DNA from: Paludibacteraceae bacterium
GTDB taxonomy: Bacteria; Bacteroidota; Bacteroidia; Bacteroidales; Paludibacteraceae
Length of the DNA stretch: 47,469 bases
Direction: 5' to 3'
NCBI GenBank assembly: GCA_024400125.1
Contig: JAKSNG010000015.1
Location: 1 to 47,469 of the forward strand
Part shown: one piece after another, positions 33,273-41,652 of the stretch
Layout: every line of letters starts with the position of its first letter
Numbering within the stretch: position 1 is the stretch's first letter
Made by a program: the position numbers and the translations under genes
The notes under the pieces: model-generated
Databases searched by the model: none
Told to the model about the DNA's origin: nothing
Seen by the model: the letters and a program-made list of their open reading frames with translations, nothing else

Positions 33273-34562
33273 CTATAGTTGATAGAGACCAACCAATTGG
33301 TCATATCGACTGCCGAACGGACGATAATACACGTAGATAGTATATTCGTTACCCGTTTCCCAATGTGACCCTTCAGTTCGCTGGAGGGTCGCTTTTTTAG
33401 CACCTTTGGGAACAAACCAATATTGGTAGTCGTGTCCGCCCTGCTTGACCAATGCGTCAAGATAATAGCAGCGGCGCTCGTTGTCGTATGACATGCGATT
33501 GACAGATGATAGGGCGTTTTGGAACAAGTCTCCTCCCACATACACCAGTCCGTCTAACCACGGCTGCTCTGCCATCAGTCTCCAATGTACCCACATATAT
33601 TCGGCTTCCGTATCTACGTCGTCAAGGGTACGTTCTGCGTTAATCAGATATTGACCATTCACATCGTACTCATGCATGTACGCGCGATTGCTTATCTCAT
33701 CGGGCTCAATAGCTGCGTGATAATCGCTATGATCGTATGTAATGCGGTCAATATGCGTGCCTGCATAATAGGTAGAGTAGGTATCAAAGTGACGATACTC
33801 GTTTCCGCCTTCAAAGATTAAGTCCTTGCAATGAATAAATTGCAGTTCTTGTCCGCTAATAAAGTCTGGCTTAGGTTGATAGACCTGGTTGTCTATGCGA
33901 CCGTTCTGACGCACGCAGATGAAATAGTCTTTTGCCAACGTCTGTTGCGGTACTTTCACAGACATGTCTAATTGCTGGTATCGTCCGCTGAACTCGATAT
34001 CGGTATTAGTACGAATCTTGCCTTGAACGGTCACAGATGGTTGCACAACGCTGAAATATACGCGTCCAACAGGTTTGTCTCGGTCGTTGTCTTCATAGAT
34101 TTGAAGCATGTAATTGCCGGCTGCTTTGATACGCATATCGTCGTTTGGGAAAGTGAAACGATAGTGGGTATAGAGTGTGCTGGTGTTAACCGAATGCTCA
34201 TAATCCGTGATGTCTTGTGTAGTAAATCCATCTACGTACTCATAACTACTTATATCGCTTGGTTGCCCATTGGCATTGAGATGTAGCAGTGTGTAGGTAT
34301 AGAATCGTGTCTCGTGTGACATCTCATCAAAACTGATTTCGAGTGTGTGGTTGTATAGGTCTCCGTTAGCACCAATCTCTCCATCGCTACCCATCACTAA
34401 ATAGGGGCGGATAGGGTCATTGGTGTGTGCTGTTTCTAACTCCACATTCCAATACCGCATCCGCAGGGTGCGTATGATACCTGTTTGTTGAATAGTCACT
34501 TGATATTGCCCCAATGCGCTACAACAAATAGCGAGACTAATCACTAAAAATATCTTTCTCAT
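33273..34562 (-). CDS. Type IX secretion system plug protein (DUF5103)
   Basis: The 429-aa protein has a signal peptide (MRKIFLVISLAICCSALG) and matches the DUF5103 family: RPYLVMGSDGEI-like opening, YTYTLLHLNANG, GNYMLQIYEDND and EYDVNGQYLINAERT. In Flavobacterium the homologous Plug protein closes the periplasmic side of the SprA translocon. Its presence implies a type IX secretion system, although no other T9SS gene lies here. It has its own promoter at 34672-34703. Confidence 0.85.
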   Translation of the reverse strand: MRKIFLVISLAICCSALGQYQVTIQQTGIIRTLRMRYWNVELETAHTNDPIRPYLVMGSDGEIGANGDLYNHTLEISFDEMSHETRFYTYTLLHLNANGQPSDISSYEYVDGFTTQDITDYEHSVNTSTLYTHYRFTFPNDDMRIKAAGNYMLQIYEDNDRDKPVGRVYFSVVQPSVTVQGKIRTNTDIEFSGRYQQLDMSVKVPQQTLAKDYFICVRQNGRIDNQVYQPKPDFISGQELQFIHCKDLIFEGGNEYRHFDTYSTYYAGTHIDRITYDHSDYHAAIEPDEISNRAYMHEYDVNGQYLINAERTLDDVDTEAEYMWVHWRLMAEQPWLDGLVYVGGDLFQNALSSVNRMSYDNERRCYYLDALVKQGGHDYQYWFVPKGAKKATLQRTEGSHWETGNEYTIYVYYRPFGSRYDQLVGLYQL

Positions 34563-34566
34563 AAAT

Positions 34567-34651
34567 CTTTCTACTTTTAGAACTCTTCCAACTTTTAGAA
34601 CCCTTCCAACTTTTGGAACCCTTTCTACTTTTAGAACTCTTTCACCTTTCT
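34567..34651. repeat. Tandem 18-bp repeats upstream of the T9SS plug gene
   Basis: About four to five degenerate copies of CAACTTTTAGAACCCTTC lie in the leader between promoter and start codon. A similar word recurs at 34754-34766. The 5' UTR could be altered by copy-number change. Confidence 0.6.
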
Positions 34652-34671
34652 ACTTTTCTTTAATTTCGGTA

Positions 34672-34703
34672 CAAATGTACAACGAAATTTTGAAATACAC
34701 AAA
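34672..34703 (-). promoter_or_regulatory. Promoter of the T9SS plug gene
   Basis: On the minus strand TTTG (34703-34700), within TTTGTGTATTTC, is 20 bp before TACATTTG (34679-34672). It would give a leader of about 105 nt. Confidence 0.75.
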
Positions 34704-34790
34704 TAAATTTGCTTTTTTTTGTGAAAATGCAAGTTTTCGCACAAACTTTTTTCAACTTTTGGAACTTTTTTAACTTTTTCTGCACTTTTT

Positions 34791-34822
34791 CTTGCATATA
34801 TCAAAAAAAAGCAGTACCTTTG
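34791..34822 (+). promoter_or_regulatory. tRNA-Thr promoter
   Basis: CTTG (34791-34794) followed by CATATATC, then TACCTTTG (34815-34822) after 20 bp. A stretch of 37 bp including this promoter is identical to the promoter of the S9 peptidase at 47288-47319. Confidence 0.8.
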
Positions 34823-34840
34823 CACGCGATTTCGGTCATT

Positions 34841-34913
<73 letters not shown>

Positions 34914-34914
34914 C

Positions 34915-34944
34915 AAAAAGCATCTCGTATGAGGTGCTTTTTTT
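34915..34944 (+). terminator. Terminator after tRNA-Thr
   Basis: AAAAAGCATCTC pairs with GAGGTGCTTTTT (one G-T) around GTAT, followed by more T. Confidence 0.85.
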
Positions 34945-34978
34945 GTGTGCCATTGGCCTCCCTCTCACCTCCGGTTAT

Positions 34979-35042
34979 CGTCAATCATTTTAGGAACATA
35001 GTCAACCTTTTTAGGAAACGTGTCAACAATATACGATTTTTA
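34979..35042. repeat. 21-bp repeats, second locus
   Basis: Units start GTCAA at 34980, 35001 and 35022, and two have TTTTAGGAA. They resemble the array at 19202-19284. From here to 35163 there is no gene. Confidence 0.6.
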
Positions 35043-35079
35043 AGAAACGATTCCTGTAAACGAGTAAACCTAAAAACGT

Positions 35080-35148
35080 ACAAAGCAGGAGCAAAGTCAC
35101 CGCCAACTTCGGGACCATCTCGGGACCATCCTAAGACAAGCCAAACCC
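35080..35148. repeat. Dispersed repeat, copy B
   Basis: The 36 bases at 35106-35141 are identical to 20120-20155 (copy A). The arrangement of 21-bp array followed by this repeat is the same as at the other locus. Confidence 0.75.
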
Positions 35149-35163
35149 AAAAAAATAGCAAAA

Positions 35164-35206
35164 AAATCGCACACGTGCGAGTTTCTTGCTCACAAATGTG
35201 CGATTT
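35164..35206 (-). terminator. Terminator of the rplU-rpmA-serS operon
   Basis: AAATCGCACA (35164-35173) pairs with TGTGCGATTT (35197-35206). Read on the minus strand the hairpin is followed by a T-run, 34 nt beyond the serS stop codon. Confidence 0.75.
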
Positions 35207-35240
35207 AATGAAGTTTGTCTCTTATCGTTTCCGATGACTC

Positions 35241-36632
35241 TTATCGAATCATATCGTCGCCAAAGAATGGGACAAGAGCCTTGGGCAAGCGGATACCTTC
35301 TTCGCTTTGGTTGTTCTCTAACAATGCGGCTACGATACGTGGCAATGCCAAAGCTGAACCATTGAGCGTGTGAGCGAGTTGCACTTTCTTGTCTTCTGAA
35401 CGACGGTAACGGCATTTGAGACGGTTAGCTTGATACGTGTCGAAATTACTGGTCGACGATACCTCTAACCAACGATGTTGCGCTTCCGAATAAACCTCAA
35501 AGTCATAGCAGATAGCTGCTGTGAAACTCATGTCGCCTCCACTCAAACGCAGAATACGATAGGGTAACTCTAATTTTTGCAACAATCCCTCTACATGCGC
35601 TAACATCTCACGATGGCTGGCGTCTGAGTGCTCGGGCTTGTCGATGCGCACAATCTCAATCTTAGAAAACTCGTGCAGACGATTTAATCCGCGTACATCT
35701 TTGCCATAACTACCTGCCTCGCGACGGAAACACTCGGTATAAGCACAGTTCTTAATCGGTAACTTGTCCTCATCAATGATAACATCACGATAGAGATTGG
35801 TCACGGGAACTTCGGCGGTAGGGATGAGGTATAAATCATCTACTTCGCAGTGGTACATTTGTCCTTCTTTGTCAGGTAGTTGTCCTGTACCATAGCCAGA
35901 TGCTTGATTGACTACCGTAGGAGGCATAATCTCTGTGTAGCCAGCTTTGTTGGCTTCTGCTAAGAAGAAATTGATGAGGGCGCGTTGAAGACGTGCACCT
36001 TGACCAATATATACAGGGAATCCTGCACCTGAAATCTTAACACCTAAGTCAAAATCAATCAAGTTGTACTTCTTTGCCAATTCCCAGTGAGGGAGTTTAG
36101 CAAATGCCGGTTGTGGATTCCATTCCTCTTTCCAGTCTTTGAGGGCAACTGCTGCGCCGTCAGCATCGAAAGCCTTAATGTTACCTTCTAATGCTGCAAT
36201 CTCTCCCCTGCAGGGGGAGTCGGAGGGGGCTGTCCAACCGCCTACTTTGACTGCCAAATTATCTTCTGCACTCGCTCCTTGTGGAACAAGCGAGTAGGGG
36301 ACATTAGGAATAGTGAGCAAGATTTGTGTCTGCTTCTCTTCGGCTTCTGCCATTTTTACGTCAAACTCTTTGATGCTCTCTTTGAGTTCGGCGGTCTTGG
36401 CTTTGGCTGCCTCTGCTTGTTCCTTTTCACCCTTTGCCATTAACGCACCAATCTGTTTCGAGATTTGGTTCATCTCGGCGCTGGCATTATCTTTCTTTTG
36501 TTGAGCGCTCTTACGCTCTTGGTCTATAGCAATAACGCTCTCGATAATCTCGCGAGCGTTATTGAAATGCTTCTTTTCTAATCCCGCGATAATAGACTCC
36601 TTATCGTCGTAGATTTGTTTAAGCGTTAACAT
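35241..36632 (-). CDS. serS: Seryl-tRNA synthetase with an in-frame insertion
   Basis: SerRS charges tRNA-Ser. The 463-aa protein has the N-terminal coiled-coil arm (about 30-105) and the class II motifs, including FRREAGSYGKDVRGLNRLHEF (motif 2; SYGKD loop) and the motif 3 region ending in LPRIVAALLEN. The usual length is about 420-425 aa. The extra 40 residues are at about 133-178, where the DNA for 133-145 is a dispersed palindromic repeat. The insertion lies between the coiled-coil arm and the catalytic domain and should not touch the active site. It is the third gene of the rplU-rpmA-serS unit, 10 nt after rpmA. Confidence 0.95.
   Translation of the reverse strand: MLTLKQIYDDKESIIAGLEKKHFNNAREIIESVIAIDQERKSAQQKKDNASAEMNQISKQIGALMAKGEKEQAEAAKAKTAELKESIKEFDVKMAEAEEKQTQILLTIPNVPYSLVPQGASAEDNLAVKVGGWTAPSDSPCRGEIAALEGNIKAFDADGAAVALKDWKEEWNPQPAFAKLPHWELAKKYNLIDFDLGVKISGAGFPVYIGQGARLQRALINFFLAEANKAGYTEIMPPTVVNQASGYGTGQLPDKEGQMYHCEVDDLYLIPTAEVPVTNLYRDVIIDEDKLPIKNCAYTECFRREAGSYGKDVRGLNRLHEFSKIEIVRIDKPEHSDASHREMLAHVEGLLQKLELPYRILRLSGGDMSFTAAICYDFEVYSEAQHRWLEVSSTSNFDTYQANRLKCRYRRSEDKKVQLAHTLNGSALALPRIVAALLENNQSEEGIRLPKALVPFFGDDMIR
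36201..36231 (-). repeat. Palindromic repeat inserted in serS
   Basis: CCCCTGCAGGGG is a perfect palindrome. On the minus strand the flanks ACTCCCCCT and CCCCCTCCG match the repeat at 2009-2042. The reading frame is kept. Confidence 0.6.
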
Positions 36633-36642
36633 ATATTTCTAT

Positions 36643-36906
36643 TTATGCTTGTGCGATAGGCTCAACGCTTACGTATGATTTATTGTTACGTTTGCGAGTG
36701 AATGTTACTACACCATCAACAAGTGCATAGAGTGTATGGTCAGAACCCATACCCATGTTTGCTCCTGGATTATGTTGGGTACCACGTTGACGAACGATGA
36801 TGTTACCTGCTTTGCAGATTTGTCCGCCCCAAATTTTGACGCCTAAACGTTTGCTTTCTGATTCACGGCCGTTCTTTGAACTACCGACACCTTTCTTATG
36901 TGCCAT
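36643..36906 (-). CDS. rpmA: 50S ribosomal protein L27
   Basis: The 87-aa protein starts [28 protein letters not shown] sequence (motifs [11 protein letters not shown] and [17 protein letters not shown]), the standard L27 signature. The N-terminus has no cleavable extension. It is between rplU (18-nt gap) and serS. Confidence 0.97.
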   Translation of the reverse strand: MAHKKGVGSSKNGRESESKRLGVKIWGGQICKAGNIIVRQRGTQHNPGANMGMGSDHTLYALVDGVVTFTRKRNNKSYVSVEPIAQA

Positions 36907-36924
36907 AATCTAATCCTTTCTTTT

Positions 36925-37248
36925 TTAAGCGAGAACGATCTCTTTAACAATAACATTGGTCAAGTCTTGACGGTGACCATTCAATTTCTTGTAACCTTTA
37001 CGACGTTTCTTGTGGAAGACGAGGATTTTTTCACCACGGCATTCGTTGTCAAGAACTTCGCATACTACTTTCGCACCCTTAACAGTGGGGGTACCAATCT
37101 TTACCTTGCCCTCGTTATCTACGAGCAGCACTTTGTTGAACTCAACGATGGCGCCTTTCTCGGTGTCCATACGGTTGATGAACAGTTTTTTGCCAGCTTC
37201 TACTTTGAATTGCTGACCTTGCATGTCTACAATTGCGTACATTTTCAC
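36925..37248 (-). CDS. rplU: 50S ribosomal protein L21
   Basis: This 107-aa protein has the L21 pattern: [16 protein letters not shown] at the start and [25 protein letters not shown] end ([15 protein letters not shown]). It is the first gene of the unit. The leader between promoter and ATG is about 100 nt and could hold a regulatory structure, but I saw no fold that I would assert. Confidence 0.96.
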   Translation of the reverse strand: MKMYAIVDMQGQQFKVEAGKKLFINRMDTEKGAIVEFNKVLLVDNEGKVKIGTPTVKGAKVVCEVLDNECRGEKILVFHKKRRKGYKKLNGHRQDLTNVIVKEIVLA

Positions 37249-37355
37249 AATTTTATTTAAAATACGGTGGTTAGGCGTCCAAAAGTCTGTGCGCTGCTGT
37301 TATAAACTCATACGCTGCTTTGGTACTTATCGAGCCTATGCCACAAAAAAGCGTG

Positions 37356-37387
37356 CAAAAGTACAACTTTTTTTTCATTCGTGCAAA
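37356..37387 (-). promoter_or_regulatory. rplU operon promoter
   Basis: On the minus strand TTTG (37387-37384), followed by CACGAAT, lies 20 bp before TACTTTTG (37363-37356). Confidence 0.75.
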
Positions 37388-37443
37388 TTTTTAGTGCATT
37401 TTTTTGAAAATATACTGATTTTTTTGATTTTTTATGGGTAGAG

Positions 37444-37475
37444 TTTGCATATTCCGGTATTTTTGAATAACTTTG
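37444..37475 (+). promoter_or_regulatory. fbp promoter
   Basis: TTTG (37444-37447), within TTTGCATATTCC, and TAACTTTG (37468-37475) are 20 bp apart. It diverges from the rplU promoter, with the ATG of fbp at 37496. Confidence 0.75.
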
Positions 37476-37495
37476 CGCTGATTTAATGTGAAGTT

Positions 37496-39520
37496 ATGGA
37501 AACGGTAGATCGATATTTACAATTATTAAGTGAAAAGTTCCCCAATCGCAATGCGGTGGTGACGGAACTGATTAACCTCAAAGCTATCATGAGTTTGCCC
37601 AAAGGTACCGAACATTTTGTGAGTGACCTACATGGTGCGAGCAGCGCGTTTATACACATGATTAAGAATGCCTCCGGTGTACTGCGCCGCAAGGTGGACG
37701 ACCTCTATGGAGACACATTGAGCGAGAAAGAGAAACGTGCGCTATGTGCGCTCATTTACTATCCTGACGAGCGCATCGCGCTAATCAAGAGCTTAATCCC
37801 AAACTCTTCTCGTACGGAAAAAGAAGAATGGAATCTCTCTTCTGCCATGTCAGCAGAAATTGAGCCTTTTGAAGGACTTGCAGATATGAACGCGTGGTAC
37901 AAACGCCGTCTGCTGCAAGTGACAGATGTGGCACGGGCGGTTACGGTCAAATACTCACGCTCCAAAGTGCGTAAACTACTGCCGCATAACTTTGCCTACG
38001 TCATCGAAGAATTGCTACATGAGAGTTCTATCGAACATGACCGTGTGGACTATTTCAATGCCATTATTGATGGGATTATTGAGACGGGAAGTGCAGACGA
38101 TTTATTGATACAGATGTCGTATCTAATCCACGGACTGACTATTGACACGTTGCATGTCGTCGGTGATATTTATGACCGTGGTCCTGGTGCGGACAAGATT
38201 ATGGAAGTGCTCTCAACCGTCCATGACTACGATGTGCAATGGGGTAACCACGATATTGAGTGGATGGGTGCCGCTGCTGGTAACAAAGCATTGATTGCGA
38301 CCGTCCTACGCGTGAGCACGCGCTATGCTAATATTGAGACATTGGAAGAAGGGTATGGTATTAACTTACTGCCATTGGCTAACTTCGCCATGGAGACATA
38401 CGGTAATGATCCATGCGCGATTTGGCAAACTAAAGACTTTGAAAACAACCCACGTCTCACTCGTTCTGCACAACTGATGGCTAAAATGCACAAAGCCATC
38501 TCAATCATCCAATTCAAACTGGAGGGACAAACCATCTTACGCCACCCAGAGTGGGGAATGAATGACCGATTACTCTTGGACAAGATACATGGTGAATACT
38601 TAGAATTGAACGGCGTTCGCTATCCGTTAAAAGATACGAATTTGCCCACAGTTGACTGGGCTCACCCATACGAGTTATCGCAAGAGGAATCTGAACTGAT
38701 GGTGCAGTTGGCACGTTCGTTCCGCAAGTCTGAGAAACTGCAAAAACACTTGCGCTTGCTATATCAGCACGGTTCGTTGTTCTTAGTTAGAAATGGTTTC
38801 CTTTTGTACCATGCCGCTATTCCTCTCAATGAGGACGGTACCTTTACCGAAGTCGATGTATGTGGTCAACGTGTACGTGGACGTGCACTGATGGAGCGTA
38901 TAGATGAAGTCGTGCGACAAGCATACTATGGACATGGCAAAGAGAAAGAGAATGCGTTAGACTACATGTTATATCTTTGGTGTGGTGCTTATTCGCCTTT
39001 ATATAATAAGGATAAGATGACGACATTTGAACGCTACTTTGTTCACGACAAAGAATTAGAAAAAGAGAAGAAAGGGGCGTATTACACGTTGGCTGACCAA
39101 GCCGAAACCTGCAAAATGATTCTACGCGAGTTTGGATTAGATCCAGAAGAGGGACGTATCATCAACGGACATATTCCTGTGAAGACGATTCGTGGTGAAA
39201 GTCCTATGCGTGCCGAGGGTAAGCGTTTTGTGATAGATGGAGGTTTCTCTAAGCCGTATCAAGAGAAGACTGGCATAGCAGGATATACGCTTATCTATAA
39301 TAGCCACGGAATACAATTAGTGGAGCATGAGGAGTTCGAGAGCCGTCATCAGGCAGTTTTGTCTGGCTGCGATATCCACTCGCGCACATTGCTACAAGAT
39401 TTTAGCCACCACCGTATGCATGTCTGTGACACAGATTTGGGTCTGGAACTGCAGCAACAAGTGAATGACTTACTGCGCTTGCGTGAAGCGTATGAGAATG
39501 GAAGCTTAAAGGAAAAGTAA
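37496..39520 (+). CDS. fbp: Fructose-1,6-bisphosphatase class III
   Basis: This 674-aa enzyme of gluconeogenesis removes phosphate from fructose 1,6-bisphosphate. It has the metallophosphatase motifs SDLHGA (Asp44, His46), GDIYDRGPGADK and GNHDIEWMGAA, and a C-terminal NGHIPVK and GGFSKPYQ block. Length and motifs are typical of the class III family found in Bacteroidetes and Firmicutes. rlmN follows after 6 nt. Confidence 0.96.
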   Translation: METVDRYLQLLSEKFPNRNAVVTELINLKAIMSLPKGTEHFVSDLHGASSAFIHMIKNASGVLRRKVDDLYGDTLSEKEKRALCALIYYPDERIALIKSLIPNSSRTEKEEWNLSSAMSAEIEPFEGLADMNAWYKRRLLQVTDVARAVTVKYSRSKVRKLLPHNFAYVIEELLHESSIEHDRVDYFNAIIDGIIETGSADDLLIQMSYLIHGLTIDTLHVVGDIYDRGPGADKIMEVLSTVHDYDVQWGNHDIEWMGAAAGNKALIATVLRVSTRYANIETLEEGYGINLLPLANFAMETYGNDPCAIWQTKDFENNPRLTRSAQLMAKMHKAISIIQFKLEGQTILRHPEWGMNDRLLLDKIHGEYLELNGVRYPLKDTNLPTVDWAHPYELSQEESELMVQLARSFRKSEKLQKHLRLLYQHGSLFLVRNGFLLYHAAIPLNEDGTFTEVDVCGQRVRGRALMERIDEVVRQAYYGHGKEKENALDYMLYLWCGAYSPLYNKDKMTTFERYFVHDKELEKEKKGAYYTLADQAETCKMILREFGLDPEEGRIINGHIPVKTIRGESPMRAEGKRFVIDGGFSKPYQEKTGIAGYTLIYNSHGIQLVEHEEFESRHQAVLSGCDIHSRTLLQDFSHHRMHVCDTDLGLELQQQVNDLLRLREAYENGSLKEK

Positions 39521-39526
39521 CCAACC

Positions 39527-40603
39527 ATGGAAGTGCTATTAGGCAAAGATATAGACGAATTACAAACCATTGCTTTGTCGGTTGGGTTGCCTAAGTTTGC
39601 AGGCAAACAATTAGCGCAATGGTTGTACAATAAACGCGTTTGTTCCATTGATGAGATGACGAATATCTCGTTGTCTGGGCGTGAGGCGTTGAAAAACAAA
39701 TATATAGTAGGACGTCATGCTCCTGTAGCAGAAGCCGTATCAGTAGATGGTACACGTAAGTATCTATTTGAAGCCATGTCTATCTCTGCTATGGATGGGC
39801 AACCGAAGCAATATATCGAGTCCGTTTATATTCCAGAAGACGACCGCGCAACGTTGTGCGTGAGTACGCAAGTGGGCTGCAAGATGGGATGTAAATTCTG
39901 CATGACGGGAACATTGGGATTTCACGGACAACTACCTGCTTCGGAAATACTGAATCAGATTTTTGAGATTGATGCTCGCTATGGACTTACCAACGTTGTC
40001 TATATGGGCGAGGGTGAACCGATGGACAATATAGACGAAGTTTTGCGCTCGTTGAACGTGCTTACTAACGACTACGGCTGTGCGTGGAGTCCTAAACGTA
40101 TCACTGTTTCGTCCGTCGGAGTGATAGCAGGCTTAAAACGATTCTTAGACGAAAGCGAATGCCATTTAGCGATTTCTTTGCATAATCCGTTCGCAACTGA
40201 AAGACAGCAGATTATGCCTGCACAGAAAATGTGTGCGTTGGAGGATGTTTTGGCGTTGATTCGACAGTATGATTGGTCGCACCAGAGGCGTGTTTCTTTC
40301 GAATATATATGTTGGGCAGGTGTAAACGACAGTCCTCGCCATGCTAAAGAACTGATACGGCTGTTGCGTCCTTTCCCATGCCGAGTAAATCTAATTCGTT
40401 TCCACAAAGACACCGAAAACAATGCAGCCACTCGCAATAGTCAAGACGAACTCTTCCCTGCCAGCAACGAGAAACAGATGGAGTGGTTGAGGGATTATTT
40501 GACGGAGAACGGTGTGACTACGACTATCCGTCGTTCGAGAGGAGAAGATATATTGGCGGCGTGTGGCATGTTAGTCGCGCGTGAGTTGCAAGAGCAGAAA
40601 TGA
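39527..40603 (+). CDS. rlmN: 23S rRNA (adenine2503-C2)-methyltransferase
   Basis: This 358-aa radical SAM enzyme methylates A2503 of 23S rRNA and some tRNAs. The cluster motif is CKMGCKFC (Cys118, Cys122, Cys125). YMGEGEPMDN and the C-terminal AACGML, with the Cys that forms the methyl intermediate, are present. It is directly after fbp, probably co-transcribed. Confidence 0.95.
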   Translation: MEVLLGKDIDELQTIALSVGLPKFAGKQLAQWLYNKRVCSIDEMTNISLSGREALKNKYIVGRHAPVAEAVSVDGTRKYLFEAMSISAMDGQPKQYIESVYIPEDDRATLCVSTQVGCKMGCKFCMTGTLGFHGQLPASEILNQIFEIDARYGLTNVVYMGEGEPMDNIDEVLRSLNVLTNDYGCAWSPKRITVSSVGVIAGLKRFLDESECHLAISLHNPFATERQQIMPAQKMCALEDVLALIRQYDWSHQRRVSFEYICWAGVNDSPRHAKELIRLLRPFPCRVNLIRFHKDTENNAATRNSQDELFPASNEKQMEWLRDYLTENGVTTTIRRSRGEDILAACGMLVARELQEQK

Positions 40604-40644
40604 TAACGAGTAAATATAACTTATAAATTTTTTATATTAATATT

Positions 40645-41601
40645 ATGGAAAAACAGTATGTTTTAGGTCTCGATATGGGAGGCACCAACAGTGTTCTTGG
40701 TTTAGTGAACAAGGAGGGTCAAGTAGTAGCAAGTGCATCGATTAAAACGCAGAGTTATCCTGACATCACGGATTATATCAATGCGTTGTATGATGCAGCG
40801 CAACCGCTCATTCAGAAAGCAGGAGGCGCAGATGCTATTCGTGGCATTGGTGCTGGCGTTCCCAATGGCAACTACTATACAGGTATGATTGACGGCGCGA
40901 TGAACTTACCTTGGCCAGTCGTTCCTTTTGCTAAACTGATGAGTGAGCGTTTTGGTATTCCTTGCAAACTAACGAATGATGCCAATGCTGCAGCTCAAGG
41001 CGAAATGACTTACGGCGCAGCACGTGGCATGAAGAACTTCATCATGATTACATTAGGCACGGGTGTTGGGTCGGGTATTGTGATTGATGGCAAAGTTGTG
41101 TATGGACACGACGGTTTTGCTGGTGAGTTAGGTCACACTACTGCTGTTCGTGGTGAAAATGCTAGACCGTGTAACTGTGGCAAGAAAGGCTGTTTAGAAG
41201 CATATTGTTCGGCTACAGGTGTTGCCCGCACAGCTAAAGAGATTGTCTCTGCTACCGATCGTCCTACGCAATTGCGTGAATTGGACATCGACCACATCAC
41301 ATCGTACGATGTTTATAAAGCTGCAGAAGCTGGTGACGAAGTGGCTAAGCAGATTTTCGATTATACAGGAACGTTATTAGGCCAACAGATGGCAGACTTT
41401 GTTGCATTCTCCGCACCAGAGGCTATCTTCCTATTCGGTGGACTGACTAAATCTGGGCACTGGATAATTGACCCCGTGGTCAAGGCATTGAATGAGAATG
41501 TATTGAAACTATGGCGTAACAAAGTGAAAGTACTGTTCTCCAGTCTCTCCGAAGCAGACGCCGCTGTCTTAGGCGCAAGTTCTTTAGGCTGGGAAGCATA
41601 A
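40645..41601 (+). CDS. ROK family glucokinase
   Basis: The 318-aa protein has the ATP-binding LGLDMGGTNSVLG motif, the sugar-binding TNDANAAA and GELGHT segments, and the ROK zinc motif CNCGKKGCLEAYCS. Glucokinase is the most likely activity; other hexoses or N-acetylmannosamine remain possible. A terminator follows directly. An AT-rich 41-nt leader separates it from rlmN. Confidence 0.88.
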   Translation: MEKQYVLGLDMGGTNSVLGLVNKEGQVVASASIKTQSYPDITDYINALYDAAQPLIQKAGGADAIRGIGAGVPNGNYYTGMIDGAMNLPWPVVPFAKLMSERFGIPCKLTNDANAAAQGEMTYGAARGMKNFIMITLGTGVGSGIVIDGKVVYGHDGFAGELGHTTAVRGENARPCNCGKKGCLEAYCSATGVARTAKEIVSATDRPTQLRELDIDHITSYDVYKAAEAGDEVAKQIFDYTGTLLGQQMADFVAFSAPEAIFLFGGLTKSGHWIIDPVVKALNENVLKLWRNKVKVLFSSLSEADAAVLGASSLGWEA

Positions 41602-41604
41602 AAA

Positions 41605-41638
41605 AAGAGGGTCACTTCACAAATGATGTGACCCTCTT
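41605..41638. terminator. Bidirectional terminator between the ROK gene and nrdJ
   Basis: AAGAGGGTCAC (41605-41615) pairs with GTGACCCTCTT (41628-41638), with A-runs before and T-runs after, so it serves both converging genes. Confidence 0.85.
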
Positions 41639-41652
41639 ATTTTTTTCTTTTC

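Noticed and set aside
37249..37355. L21 autoregulatory leader RNA
   Set aside because: The leader is long enough, but I could not find a convincing fold by eye.
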